64,000 nt of DNA from positions 310,001 to 374,000 of the forward strand of contig JAESUZ010001712.1 in assembly GCA_017311185.1 (NCBI GenBank), read 5' to 3'. This DNA comes from Proteles cristata cristata (taxonomy: Eukaryota; Chordata; Mammalia; Carnivora; Hyaenidae). This document shows, one piece after another, positions 10,720 to 22,300 of this stretch. The notes beneath the pieces are model-generated. The model ran no database searches. It was given only the letters and a program-made list of their open reading frames with translations, and was not told where the DNA came from. The translations under genes and the position numbers were made by a program. How positions within the stretch are numbered: the first letter of the stretch is position 1; each line of letters begins with the position of its first letter.

Positions 10720-11085
10720 TATAGAAATCTCCTACGAAATTCCTAATAAGTAGTAGTCAGCCTGTACTTGAATCTCTCCAGTTTAGAGGGGCTTACCACC
10801 GCACAGGGAGTTTGTTTCATTTCAGATAGTTCTAGTTCTTTGGAAGTTCTTTTTATATCATGCCCAAATCTACCTCCTGACAATAACAACATCCACTTAT
10901 TGATCTTAGTTCAGCCTTCTGAAACTACATAAAGAAAACCCAATTGCTCCCCATCTCATAGGTCTGACAGTACCTAAAGGCTATTATAGCACCTTCTCCC
11001 AAGTCATCCTCAATGCTTAAAATTGTTTCTCACCTCTTGCCATCCTGGCCCGCCTTGTCTTCTAATTGTTGATTTCCTTCTTAAA
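10720..11085 (-). repeat. Ancient CR1/L3-like LINE fragment
   Basis: Reads like the reverse complement of a mammalian CR1/L3 element ('CAGGGAGTTTGTTTCATTTCAGATAG', 'TTCTTTGGAAGTTCTTTTTATAT' pattern). Strongly diverged. The call is from memory of the family. Confidence 0.45.
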
Positions 11086-12009
11086 GGGCATTCTAGGTTT
11101 GTCTTTATTGACAGAACAGAGCAACCTCCTTATTATATTTATTTGTTGAGGCCTTTGCGTTTACCACAGTGAAGATTTATTATCGTCGTTATGTATGACT
11201 CTTTGTCGTAGCTTCCTCAGTCACATTGTACCTTTATTTTGTTTCTTTCCCCAGGCTTTATCTTCTTAAAAGATGCTTCCTGCTTTTCTGTGGTGATGTT
11301 ATTCACATCACATGATTCATTGGGAGTTGGATTTAGGAGAACTTGGCAAGAAGGCTTCCTGGAACATTCCAGACACATTTTATGGGAAGATGGCACACCT
11401 ATAGCTGTCCCTGCATATAGTATGACCATGTCCGTACCTCTCGGTGGACATTCCGCCTCCAAGTTTACATTCCTAATCCAGGTTTTCTCAAGACACTTAC
11501 ACATTTGGAAAAAATCTTCATGGGAAAGGCTCAATGAACAAGATAATTATGATTCTTTCCCTTTTTGTCACATTTGCCAGTTATATTATTTTCTATGAAT
11601 TTCTCTGAATCTTTTTGCCTTTTCATTTGTGTCTTTTTAGGATTCCTTCTGTCCTGGTTATGTAGCAGCAGAGCAGTGCCCTAAGCCCATGTATCTTCCA
11701 CACTCAGGTGATGTGTACTCTTGAAGGGAAGCCAAACAATGTACTCCCTGCAGGTTTCAGCTTTCATTCTCTGGATGCCCTTTTCCCCACTTTTCTTCCT
11801 CACTGCTTAATATCTACCAAAGATTCCCTCATATCTCCCTCATGCCTTTTACTTTTGACAGAAAAGACTCCTCACTCTGTCTTTTAGGAGAGAAGTTAGT
11901 AAACTTCAGAGGTCAGAGTCTTTTGGACATAAATGGAGATTCCTTCCCCCCCCCCCCCATTATATTCTTAAATTGTTCTCTGAAAGCTTTATAGCAGATT
12001 GCTTTAAGA
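11086..12009. other. Unassigned intergenic DNA
   Basis: Open frames of 105-119 codons overlap on both strands at 11,217-11,598. They show no family resemblance and no promoter context, so I treat them as chance. A C13 run lies at 11,946-11,958. Confidence 0.5.
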
Positions 12010-12020
12010 AAATAAATACA

Positions 12021-12270
12021 GGGGTGCCTGGGTGGCTCAGTTGATTAAGCATCTGACTTCAGCTCAGGTCATGATCTCATGGTTTGTGGGTTTGAGCCCC
12101 GCATCAGGCTCTGTGCTGACAGCTAGTTCAGAGCCTGGAGCCTGCTCCAGATTCTGTGTCTCCCTCTATCTCTCTGACCCTCCCCTGCTCACGCTGTCTC
12201 TCTATGTCTCTCAAAAATAAATAAAAACATTAAAAAATTTTTTTAATTTTTTTATTAAAAAAATTTTTTT
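12021..12270 (+). mobile_element. SINEC_Fc, left arm of an inverted pair
   Basis: Head GGGGTGCCTGGGTGGCTCAG and A/T-rich tail. Its TSD core AAATACA (12014-12020) recurs at 12501-12507, beyond the second SINE, so this copy inserted first. Confidence 0.88.
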
Positions 12271-12485
12271 TTAAAATGTTTTATTTCTAGGAGAGAGAGA
12301 GAGAGAGAGAGAGACAGTGTGAGCAGGGGAGGTCAGAGAGAGAGGGAGTCACAGACTGATACAGGCTCCAGGCTCTGAGCTGGCAGTCAGCACAGAGCCC
12401 GATGCGGGGCTCGAACCCACGAACCGCGAGATCATGACCTAAGCGAAAGTTGGACGCTTAACCGACTAAGCCACCCAGGTGCCCC
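12271..12485 (-). mobile_element. Young SINEC_Fc, right arm of an inverted pair
   Basis: Young-subfamily copy in reverse orientation with a perfect 15-bp TSD TAAAAAAATTTTTTT (12256-12270 and 12486-12500), inserted into the tail of the preceding SINE. A (CATA)n run follows to 12,523. Confidence 0.92.
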
Positions 12486-12699
12486 TAAAAAAATTTTTTT
12501 AAATACATACATACATACATACAGATGCTGAGACCCGAAAAAAGGGCCACTGATGACCCCAGGGACTACTTATTTGCTCACGAAAACACTTTTCACTCAC
12601 TTAGATTGTTCACTATATTTTAGAACTAGAAGAATAGCAAAATAAAGACTTAATTTTTGTGAAAGATAATTAAAAAAACTGTGACCCAGAAAGGAAAGA

Positions 12700-12850
12700 A
12701 ATCCAAATTATTAAGTGCCTACCGTGTAATTTTCCTAATAACCTATGTAGAAGGAGAAACTATGACAATTTTACATATAGTTGAGGAAACTCAAGGCAGT
12801 TAAGTAACCAGCCTACGAGCCAAGATGGCAGTACTCAAAGCAGCCAGTGT
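12700..12850 (-). repeat. MIR SINE
   Basis: 'AAGTGCCTACCGTGTAA', then 'GTTGAGGAAACTCAAGGCAG' and 'GTTAAGTAACCAGCCTACGAG' fit reverse MIR. Confidence 0.7.
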
Positions 12851-13375
12851 GCATCTTGCGTGACCTCCCTTAATTCTAGAATGGCCGTTAACCCCACAAG
12901 AATCTGGGTAGTCAGGAGGAGTGCAGCTTGACAAACTAGAAAAAAATCCTGAGCAATTTTAAATAAATGCTAAGTTTCATATTCCTCAACTCTTCTTTAT
13001 ACCAGACCTTTAAACTTTGAATTCACTTTTAGACTACCTGGCTATTTGTTCCCCTGAGCCCTATAAACTTAGACAAAGGATTTGGTGTTATCACAAAACA
13101 GAGTAGCCTCAGTAAATAACTGCTCCTGATATTCTAGAAAGAACTAAAATGAAAATCTAAACATTAAAATCTTTGGCATTGACACAAATTCTTAGATATC
13201 TAGTTTTGACTTGACTCATTTAATGATCTTAAGGGTGTCAGTGTGAGTTCTTTAAATGTCCATGGGAACCTTGTGGACAGTTTGGAAATTTATAGATTCC
13301 TGGGTTTTAAACTAACATTCAATTTATTAAAACCACAATTTTTTTTCTCAAGCTTTCAATCTTCTTGGTCAATTT

Positions 13376-13406
<31 letters not shown>

Positions 13407-13884
13407 TTGTCAGTTTTAAAATCTAGAAGTCTTTGAATAAAATAAGATTACTTTTACCTGATCTCTGATTAATACTCTATTAATTTCAAGCACATAAAAT
13501 TTGTCTAAATAATCTCATAGAGGAAATTAAATTCATGAAATATTTCAAACCACATTCTTAAATTTAATATAATTAATTCTTCCAAGCATTTTAAATACTT
13601 AAAATGGCAAATTCACAGCCCTAACTTTGAAGTGGCATTTAGAAAACAGCTATCAGTATTTGGAGACCGAAGAGTTTTACTTTCTCTAAGAAACTGGCAT
13701 TTTGCTCTTTTCCTTTTTTTCCCCTTTTTTCCTCTTTTCTGATAATGAGAATTGTACAAGTAATTATGTTTCCTTATATGCTCTGGCTGCTAAGAAGTTC
13801 AGTGTCAAAATTAAAGCTCAAATAAAACATATCTGTTGACACTCTTGGTGATTATACTTGTTTTCTCTTTTTGATTGGCCCTGG
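12851..13884. other. Unassigned AT-rich DNA with a (TTTA)n run
   Basis: No gene. (TTTA)n occupies 13,374-13,408. Confidence 0.55.
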
Positions 13885-14090
13885 TTTTTTTTAAATCTTT
13901 TTTAAACATTTAGTTTTGAGAGAAAGAGAAAGCATACACATGAGTTGGGGAGGGAAGAGAAAGAGGGAGATAAAGAATCCGAAGCTTGCTTCAGGCACAG
14001 AGCCTGAGGCAGGGCTTGAACTCAGGAACCGGGATATAATGACCTGAGCCAAAGTCAGATGCTTAACTGACTGAGACACCCAGGTGCTCC
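13885..14090 (-). mobile_element. SINEC copy
   Basis: Reverse-strand SINE ending CTGAGACACCCAGGTGCTCC. GGCCYTGG flanks both sides as a short TSD. Confidence 0.85.
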
Positions 14091-15129
14091 GGCCTTGGGA
14101 GCAACTTATATTTCACTATTTTATTACATATGACTCAGGTCTTTGTGAAAAGAAAAATGTTATCAATGAAAATAAATAAGAAAATAGAGCTGAGTAATAT
14201 TATTACTAGCTGTCCTTGGGATAGTTGAGAGAATCCATAATCATTAAATATTAATGCTTGCAGATACTAGGAAGAATAACTACTTATAATATTTAGGATG
14301 CTCCTGTAGGTATATGTCTCTACCCCCACTCCTGATGAATTTCATAGTCGGTTTTAATTCAAACCATTCCAAATATCTTCCAAATTTGATATGAAATAAT
14401 TCTAGCCATTTTGCTGTGACAGGGTCACTTTATTTTATTTTTACAGATCATGTACTGAAACTTTAAAATTCCCTGACTAAATATATATTGAATGCTTATG
14501 ATGCTCTGGGCATTCTTCTGTGCATTTAGGATTATGTGTATAACTGGCAGAGGAGAGGTGGGTTATGGAGGGGTAGAGAGAGGGTGGGTGGGTGGCGTAT
14601 AATAATCCACTCCTACTCTAGCAGAGAAAACCATTCTACCTGAATAGTACAAAAGGTATCTTATGGTGTGAAAGAATATTTTAATGAGCTAGGCAATGCA
14701 TTCATTTAGGTTGGTATTATATTTCTGAAATAGGGTACAAAATATCCAGAATATATGGCAAAAAACCACAGACATATATTACAAGATAAATGATAAGCAA
14801 ATGTTTAATATTATCATATATGTTCAGTTCCTAGAAATTGATAACAAACAGACAAAAACAATACCATAGGAAATTAAACAGGCAAGGGTAGGAATGGGCA
14901 ATCTGGCCACAAAGCAAATGTAAGAGGCTCAACGTCTCCATAGCTAGGCAAATACATTCTCCACCCATTAGATTTGTAGTAATTTACAAGGCCAGAATAA
15001 TCAGTGCTTGAGAAATTATAGGGAAGTGAGTACTTATACTAACCAGATGCATTTGTGAAATGAAATAACTTTTTGTACAATGATCTTACTGTATGTATTA
15101 AAATTTTAAATATGCATCACCTAGTGACA
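14091..15129. other. Unassigned AT-rich intergenic DNA
   Basis: No gene and no repeat I can name. Confidence 0.5.
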
Positions 15130-15461
15130 GCATTCCCACTGTTGGAAATCTTTCTGCTAAAACAAAAATACTAACATAAAAGAATATTTTTGTAAGGACC
15201 AGTATCAGTAAGTTTATTGCAAATTATTTATGTTGGGGTGAAAATAGTATACAACTTAAAGCTATCAATAGGGGTATTTTTATTGAGTAAAATATATTCA
15301 TGCTATGGAACAGTAAATTGTATGAAAACAGTGATTTTGATTTCTATATTTTGAACTGGTGATATGACTATTATATATTAAGGTAAAAAAACCCAAGTTT
15401 GCATATATACTTTTGCATGTCGTGTGTGTACATGAAATTTTACCTTAAAAATGCACACACA
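15130..15461 (+). repeat. HAL1/L1-like ancient fragment
   Basis: 'TATGCATCACCTAGTGACAGCATTCCCACT', 'ATTTATGTTGGGGTGAAAATAG' and 'CATGCTATGGAACAGTAAATTG' type strings follow the order of a HAL1/L1 3' region. Highly diverged. Confidence 0.5.
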
Positions 15462-15676
15462 AGGGGCACCTGGGTGGCTCAGTCGGTTGAGTGTCTGACT
15501 TCGGCTCAGGTCATGATCTCACTGCTGGTGAGTTTGAGCTTCACATCGGGCTTTGTGTTGACAGCTCAGAGCCTGGAGCCTGCTTTGGATTCTGTGTCTC
15601 CCTCTCTCTCTGGCCCTCCCGTACTCGTGCTCTGTCTCTCTCAGTCTCTTAGAAATACACATTAAAAAATTTTTTT
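15462..15676 (+). mobile_element. SINEC_Fc copy with TSD
   Basis: TSD AAATGCACACACA at 15449-15461 and 15677-15689. Near-consensus SINE body. Confidence 0.93.
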
Positions 15677-15688
15677 AAATGCACACAC

Positions 15689-15790
15689 ATTATATATATA
15701 ATATATTTCATAAAATTAATATAATATAATAATGTAATGTAATGTAATATAATATAATATAATATAATACATAATATAATATAATATGTA
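15689..15790. repeat. AT-rich (TAATA)n/(TAATG)n microsatellite
   Basis: TATA and TAATATAATA units, including three TAATG units, directly after the SINE. Confidence 0.85.
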
Positions 15791-15999
15791 TAAAACTCAT
15801 ATAAGCCAGATAAAAGTGAGAAAGCATTTGCCAATTAGTTATTGCTTAATTTACTGTTTGGAATGGAGGCAGATGGAAAGTGGGTTTTACTCTGTGTTTG
15901 GCTGATTGCAACGAATACATCTTAGTAATAATATTAATAATGATGATAATGATGGTAATTAATAATTATTAATATTAATGATGATTAAAATGATAGGTA

Positions 16000-16350
16000 A
16001 CATTTAATGAGAATTTACCATGTGCCAGAGACTATCCTAAGAGCTTTTTTTCTTTTTTTAAGATTTTATTTTTAAGTAATCTCTACACCCTACATGAAGC
16101 TCAAACTTATGGTCTCTAGATCAAGCGGGATCAAGTGTTGCATGCTCTACGGACTGAGCCAGCCAGGCACCCCTGTCCTAAGAGCTTTTAATCTCATTTG
16201 ATTTATTGTGACTCTGATTTGATTCACAATCCTATGAGATGGTAATATCATCTTCACCATTTTATAGACAAAGGAATGAGGCTCAGAGGAGATGGTCACG
16301 TGTCTAAGGCTGTAGTTTTAGTAAAGGCAGACCAGAATTGAAATCCAAGT
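16000..16350 (-). repeat. MIR SINE split by a SINEC
   Basis: 'CATGTGCCAGAGACTATCCTAAGAGC' precedes the SINE. 'GATGGTAATATCATC', 'GAATGAGGCTCAGAGGAG' and 'GAATTGAAATCCAAG' follow it. Confidence 0.8.
16049..16175 (-). mobile_element. Short SINEC ('AGATTTTATTTTTAAGTAATC' type)
   Basis: TSD TCCTAAGAGCTTTT at 16035-16048 and 16176-16189. Ends GACTGAGCCAGCCAGGCACCCC. This short variant lacks the long CT-rich block of the main family. Confidence 0.9.
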
Positions 16351-18288
16351 AGTTTCATTGTAGTGCTTATACACCTTAAACAAAAATCCAGTGAAAGATT
16401 TTTTTATCGATAAAAAATATAAATTGAGCATATGGGATTGGCATGCTTTGGAAACGTACAATTGCCAGCACACTGGGCATCTGTGCTGCATATTTCCATG
16501 ATGTTCAATCACTAATTTTATATACAGTCTTAAGAAATTTAATGTACCTATGTCTTAACTTCCACACTTACCAAATATCTTCCATTTTGTGGCAACAATG
16601 AGCCTTATCAGACTCCTTTACACATATAAATTGATATATAAAATTGAATACATGTTTATACTATATGCATTAACTGCCAATAGCTATTAATTATGTTCTC
16701 GTATAAATTAACAATAAGTATAACTGGGTTAAAATCATAAACATTACACATTTAAAAATTATAAGTTAAATCTTATTAAGTTTTACATGAATAATCCATG
16801 AGACAGCTGTTAAGTACATATGAGGAGCAACAATGCCATCAACTCTTGCTGGAGAAAACAGTCTGAAAGTCTGTATTCACTCTTTGACAACGTTGTTTAC
16901 AAACATAATTTATGACTTTAAAAGTCTTGTACATGTATAACCACCTCTTGTACCTATTTCCCTATAAATGTTCTATATCCAGGTCCCAATAACATTACAA
17001 TTAAATTTCTAAAACTCTCTTTGCTTCTTGAAAACAATTATTATTGGTATTTAAGAAATTTATGTCTAAAATGTAGTTTTGTACACTAGCAGGGTTTTAT
17101 TATGATAGCAACTATGCTTAGTCTCCTAGATGTACTAAGGAAGCTACTTGTTCTAAACAAAATGCTCATTGAATCTATATCCATTTCCTAATTGGCTACA
17201 TTCTCACTTAATACACTTTGAAGGAGAAGTGAATGTTAAACTTTGACCTTTCTCTGGTTTGTGGCCTCTTCAAATTTTTGCTTTCTGCTCCTCAAAAACA
17301 GAATGAAGCTGTTTAACAATTATTGCAGCAAGTAACTTCCTGATGGAGATGCTCAGAATTGGTCTCTTTCATTCAATTCACCACAATATCTTTTCCTATA
17401 ATATTTAAGTATCACCTGGAGCTGCTTGTATCACATTCATCTATAAGCATATTTATTAAAGTCTTACTAAATGTATCCTCAGCACTACAGTGGATTAAAG
17501 CCCTGGCCTTTGCCCTCAGAGAGCTAAGGGCTATTCTTAGGGGGGAGGGGGGAAAGGAGACTGGTGGTTTCACTGCATCTTTCGAGCATTCAAGGGTTGA
17601 TTGAATGGTTAGTTGAGAAATATCAGGTCCTAGAAAGTGGGGACCAGGAAATATTTTATGTTTGAAAGAGACTTGTTAAAAATTCCAGAAGAAAAAAAAA
17701 AATTCCAGCAGCAATTTTCCAAATGTAGATTGATTTAGAATTGCAATTCTAAATGCACAGGAAATCTCTCTAGATTCTAGGCTTGTTCTGCAGTGTAACT
17801 GGAAATATGAATGTTTTGCTCCACAAAGGTGGTAAGGAGAAAAAAAAAAGTCCATAGGACACTGTTTTTTCAAATTCTGGTATACTACTACAAGTTTTGT
17901 TTGTTTTTTTTAAGTGGGGAGAATAGGAAGACCTATGTATTTTTTTTTTTTTGAAGCTTTGTTTCAGTTAATATAATTGATGGACATTTGACTAATACAT
18001 ATTAATATGGCTCTAAAAACTGTTACCCCTGGACAAATAAAGAGTGTCTAAGTCTCCTCATGCCCAACATCGTTTCTCCACCTTCTGTAGCTCTCCACGC
18101 AGAAACTAAGGGGTATTGCATGGCAAGGGGCCTCCAAGATACTGGTAGATTTTGGAGGCAGTGTTTAATCTGAGTAGTCAGTGCTCAGTGTTGTTAAATA
18201 TTTTGAATAAAAATGCTCATTATTTTCTTTGTATGTATATGTGTATGAAAAAAATGTGAAAACCACTGTTCTATGGGCAATATGAGTG
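16351..18288. other. Repeat-poor unassigned intergenic DNA
   Basis: Nearly 2 kb without a recognisable recent repeat. No exon-like ORF found. Confidence 0.5.
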
Positions 18289-18300
18289 TAGGAAGGAAAC

Positions 18301-18332
18301 TTTTTTTTTTTTTTTAATTCAGAGATGGGGGG

Positions 18333-18364
<32 letters not shown>

Positions 18365-18496
18365 GACAGACAGAATTCCAAGCAGGCTCCACACAGCATA
18401 CAGCCCAGCGCAGCCGGAACCATAAACTGTGAGATCATGACCTGAGCTGAAATCCAGAGTTAGATGCTTAACTGACTGAGCCACCCAGGCACCCCA
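18301..18496 (-). mobile_element. SINEC copy with (GA)n expansion
   Basis: T15 run, G7 run and (GA)n near 18,326-18,362, ending CTGAGCCACCCAGGCACCCC. Flanks AGGAAGGAAACT and AGGAAGAAACT form the TSD. Confidence 0.88.
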
Positions 18497-18915
18497 GGAA
18501 GAAACTGTTTTAAACCAACAACTTCCTCCAAGAGACCAGCCTCGTTGGCCTAAGGCTGAGAATTTTACTGAATTTCTATTTACACTTACTACACAGAGAA
18601 TGATACTGGCTTTCCATTTACTATGGTGATATCAACTTCTTAAATTAATTATGTTAGACTTAAAGTAAAATAATTTAAAGAAAAATCTTAAGTCTATCAT
18701 AGTATAGATGATTCACAGCTTCAGTTAGGAAGGTGGCGTAAGAATGACTATAATTTTGGAACTGTCTCATCTAGCTAAACCTTCTATTAGATAAAACGAT
18801 GGTGCCTGAGAACTGATTAATTTAGATTACCTGTCCCAGGTCTTATGGCTGCACCATGAATCAGAAGTTTTTGGTCCACCATAGAAACCAGGCCTTGAGA
18901 ACTATTGAAGGGTAG

Positions 18916-19442
18916 TAGAATATGCCATCCCCAAATATTGCTATTTTGAGCTGAATGCAGTTGAAAAACAGCAAATACAGAGAGAGGCTCCCTCCAACTC
19001 CCTTACTTGCCTTAAGACATAGCCCCTAAAAGGAACTCAATTGTCATAGATTCCCCCCGGCCCCAGGGAGTCTCATCAGCCAGGAAAGACTGACTCTTAA
19101 GAGAGGAGACTACAAGTCTATCTATACCATACCCGGAAAACTTTCACAAACTATCATACCTTCCAGCTATTTGGCTACAGGCCAATCTGTCCTTCCTAAA
19201 AATTATTAACCCCCTCCCCCCGCCACCCCGGGACCTATATCCTTCTTCCCCTTTCCCTATTATATTTAACTCTGGATTTTAAGCCATCCTGGCGAATTGT
19301 TCATTTTTTCTTGGATATCTCCCGTGCGTATATGAGGTATACATATTAATAAAATTCTGGGATTTCTTTTTATTGTCAATTATTAAAGAAATCACCCTAA
19401 GAAATCAGAGGGTAGAGGAAAAATTATCTTTCCTCCTCTACA
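18916..19442 (+). mobile_element. Carnivore ERV solo LTR
   Basis: A 527-bp element ending ...CTCTACA, with its start mutated from TG to TA, bounded by the 4-bp duplication GTAG (18912-18915 and 19443-19446), a length typical of class I ERVs. It contains 'ATATTTAACTCTGGATTTTAAG' and an AATAAAA polyadenylation signal near 19,350. No internal retroviral genes are present, so it is a recombination-derived solo LTR. It lies about 2.5-3 kb upstream of the SP4 promoter in the same orientation. Confidence 0.75.
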
Positions 19443-19553
19443 GTAGGTTTCATGAATACCAGGATTACGACTAATCTATAGGGTACAGAATATTTACGAT
19501 ACTTTGTGGACCCATACTGAATGGATAAGCTTTTTTTGGGGGATAAGCATTCT

Positions 19554-19751
19554 TATTTATTTTTTTAAAATATTCATTTATTTATTTTGAGAGAGAGTGC
19601 AGGAAGGGGGCAATAGAGAGGGAGAGAGAGGGAATGCCAAGCACTCTCGGGCAGAGCCCAATATGGGGTTCCATCTCAGAAACTGTGAGGTGATAACCTG
19701 AGCTGAAATCAAGAGTCAGACACTTAACCGACTGAACCACCCAGGCACCCT
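19554..19751 (-). mobile_element. SINEC copy (first of a tandem pair)
   Basis: Reverse SINE ending CTGAACCACCCAGGCACCC. TAAGCATTCTT occurs left of this copy (19,543-19,553) and again right of the next SINE (about 19,986), so the two together lie within one original target site. Confidence 0.85.
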
Positions 19752-19789
19752 TTTTAATTTATGTTTAACTTATATTCTTTCAGCTAATT

Positions 19790-19985
19790 CTTAAAAGTTT
19801 ATTTATTTTGAGAGAGTGAGAGAGAAAGCATGAGTAGGGGAGGCGCAGAGAAAGAGAGAGAGAGAGAATCTCAAGCAGGCTACCCCCTGTCATGGGGGAG
19901 CCTGATGCAGGACCAGAACCCCAAACCTGAGATCATGACTTGAGCCAAGTTTGGACATATACCCAATGAGTCACCCAGGTGTCCC
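19790..19985 (-). mobile_element. SINEC copy (second of a tandem pair)
   Basis: Reverse SINE ending GAGTCACCCAGGTGTCCC, older than the consensus. It shares the outer duplication TAAGCATTCTT with the pair. Confidence 0.85.
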
Positions 19986-19989
19986 TAAG

Positions 19990-20959
19990 CATTCTTTTTA
20001 AAATCTGCGGATCAGAGCCAGTGACACTATCCCTCTGAAGCAGGTTTTGTAAGAAAACTGCCAAGGATATCCCAATTCAGAAGACTGCAAAATGTCTTCC
20101 TTCATTTATCACAATGAATTGTGGGGGAGGGGGAAGACTCAAGGATAGAGTTTATCTGTAGATGCAAGAAGCATTTCTGTATTGTAAATGGTGGGGTCAA
20201 AGCAGGTTATTTAAGGATCTTAGTTTCCTTTTTTTAAGAAGGGGTACACAATACTATGTAATTCTTTATTTGACGTGCTTTGTCTTTCTGCACTGATGGC
20301 TTTGTCATCAGCCAATGTTGCAATTATTTTTAACAAGCAAAGGAAATGCCAGTCAAGTGCAGCACCTGGGACCTCCTCACTCTTGCAACATACTAGGCCT
20401 CAAGGAGGAGACAAAAACGCTCAAGGCCGTGTGTGGAGCCCAGGTTAAATGGGAGTGGGTGACTGTGAGCTTGGGGGTGTACGAGCACCTTGTCCCCGGG
20501 GCCAGTGTTTACATTAGCGATTCACTTCCATCTTTGGTACCCTTAATCAGGCGCCCATCATGTTCCACAGCATCGTCTTGACTTCAGGACTTTGAAGGGC
20601 AGCTTTGAAGACTGCTCAAGTGCATTCGACATTAAGATGCCTTGCGCCGCCAGATGTGAATTCCACCTGCCCAGAAGCTTATGCTGAATTGTGACCGGGG
20701 CTGACCCAAACGGAGCTGGGTTTTCTTCCCCTCCAGAATCTTGTGAGACCAAAAAGAGTGAGAAGTCCGCCAACCACAAGGGCTATTTGGCAAAACACGA
20801 TGCAACCTTAGAAGGCGGGTCATTGCTCCGTTCCAGAAGCCAGCTAGAGACAACAAATAAAATGGAAGATGCTTCTCTGTGGTAAAGCAGGCCTCGTATT
20901 TGAAGCGGAAGGCCCGAAAGAAGGAGGTGAGCAAAGAAAGGAAAGGCGAAGGCACAGCT
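19990..20959. other. SP4 upstream flank, no repeat or gene recognised
   Basis: GC content rises toward the CpG island. Overlapping open frames on both strands are short and unrelated to known families. Enhancer or divergent-transcript sequence is possible but not shown. Confidence 0.5.
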
Positions 20960-22300
20960 CCTAGAAACCGGGTTCATTCAAACCCGGAGGACAGCAAACC
21001 CCGCCTCCCCACGCCGCCGCCCGCTCAATCGCCAAGCGCTCCGGGTGTGAGCTCTCCCCGCGGGGAGCGGCTTGGAGCCGAGGAGGCGGTGGCAGAGGTG
21101 GTTTGGGCAGCCCCGCGCGGCGGATAGGCCCAGGCAAACAACACCCATTCCCCCTCCCCCTCGCTTAGTTCAACTCCCACTCGGCCCCGGCCACGCCCTG
21201 CCGCCACCGCCCCCTCGGGCAGCTTTCCGCTCCGCAGCCAGGCCTCGGTCGGGGGCGGGAGGGTAGGCGGTGCCTCGGAGGGGCCGCTGCGGCCGCCGGA
21301 AACTACAAGGGCCGACAGCCTTTGCGGCAGCGAACCGCCTCCTTTCTCCCACCACTCAGCGCGCGTCACTAGGGGCCCAGCCAATGGGGACCGAGCCAGG
21401 GAAAAAGGGCGCCCGGGTCCGGATGCGCCTCAGGAAAGCCATGCTCCCTGCGCAGGGGCAGCGGGCAGTTCACCCGGCGCGCCAGGCTGTCCGTGGTCCG
21501 CACGTCCCCTCATCCGACCTACTCGCTTCCCCTGAGCGACAGCCCTACTTTTCCGTTTAGTGGCAATTCCGAGGGATGCTGGAGCAGGTTTTTGGGGGGG
21601 AGGGCGCTGGGAAATGAGTAGGGGGCGGGATATCCTGAGACAACAAGTTTGGCTGTATGGAGGGCCTACCGGCAGCGAGCCTGAGCTAGAACGCCGAGAG
21701 AAGGAGCACCGGAGAAGCCAAAGGAGGAAAAGAAAAGCGGCTGAAAGGATAACCCCGAGAAAGGGGGTGGAGAGGAGGCGGCCCCAGCGCCCCGGCCCCC
21801 GGCAGGTCGGCGGCCAATCCGCTGGGGGAAGGGGTGGAGAGTCGGCGGCTCCGGCGGAGAGAGGCCGAGGGGGGTGGGGAGTCGGCCGGGCTCGCACCGC
21901 CCTGGCCCCGCCCCCGGCCCGCGCCGCCGCCCGCGCCGCGCGCCGCCGCTGTCAATCAAGGGCGAGTCAGCCGGGCTCGGGCGGAGAGAGGAGCTGCTAC
22001 GCCACAGCCCAGCGGCGGCCATTCGCGGAAAAAGAGGCAGAGCCTGTGCCAGCTACAGCCTCCTCCGAGCCTCCGCGGGCGGGCGGGACCGGCCTCTCCT
22101 CCCGCCTCGCCCCCACCCCCACCCACCTCTATCCCTGTGTCTCCGTCTGAGGGTTTGTCCTGTTAATGCGGGATGAGCGGTACGTATTCTCCACCCCCCT
22201 CGGTCTCCTTCACCGCCTCCCTCCCTCCCTCCCTCCCCAGACCCTGCTCGGTTCTCCCCCCTCCCCCGGGGCCGCTGAGATGCTTTAAGGGGAGGAGGAG
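20960..22300 (+). promoter_or_regulatory. SP4: CpG-island promoter of SP4
   Basis: Dense CpG and GC-rich sequence with no TATA box at a fixed distance, typical of a housekeeping-type promoter. Visible elements: GC boxes at 21,251-21,260 and 21,621-21,630 (GGGGGCGGGA) and at 21,906-21,915 (CCCCGCCCCC); a double GGGCGGGCGGG at 22,078-22,088; CCAAT at 21,381-21,385 and 21,814-21,818; a PBX/MEIS-type decamer at 21,949-21,958; and a YY1-like GGCCATT at 22,018-22,024. The transcription start is probably between about 21,900 and 22,050 (inference; no RNA data). GC boxes are binding sites for Sp factors, so autoregulation is possible. Confidence 0.85.
22173..22179 (+). CDS. SP4: SP4 coding exon 1 (7 nt)
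   Basis: Only ATGAGCG is coding (Met, Ser and the first base of Asp3). The donor is G|GTACGT at 22,180. The start is chosen because splicing to 22,586 yields MSDQKK, the known SP4 N-terminus, and because the context has G at -3. The 5'UTR portion begins upstream at an unmapped start. Confidence 0.92.

Noticed and set aside
11217..11598. 105- and 119-codon ORFs on opposite strands
   Set aside because: They are overlapping antisense frames of one another with no known homolog, in intergenic sequence.
18912..19446. Intact endogenous retrovirus near SP4
   Set aside because: Only an LTR is present. No gag, pol or env sequence lies next to it or near the other LTR-like blocks.
21430..22176. Several long overlapping ORFs on both strands in the CpG island (up to 196 codons)
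   Set aside because: Stop codons are rare in GC-rich DNA. The translations are Arg/Pro/Gly/Ala-rich with no family resemblance and overlap each other on both strands.
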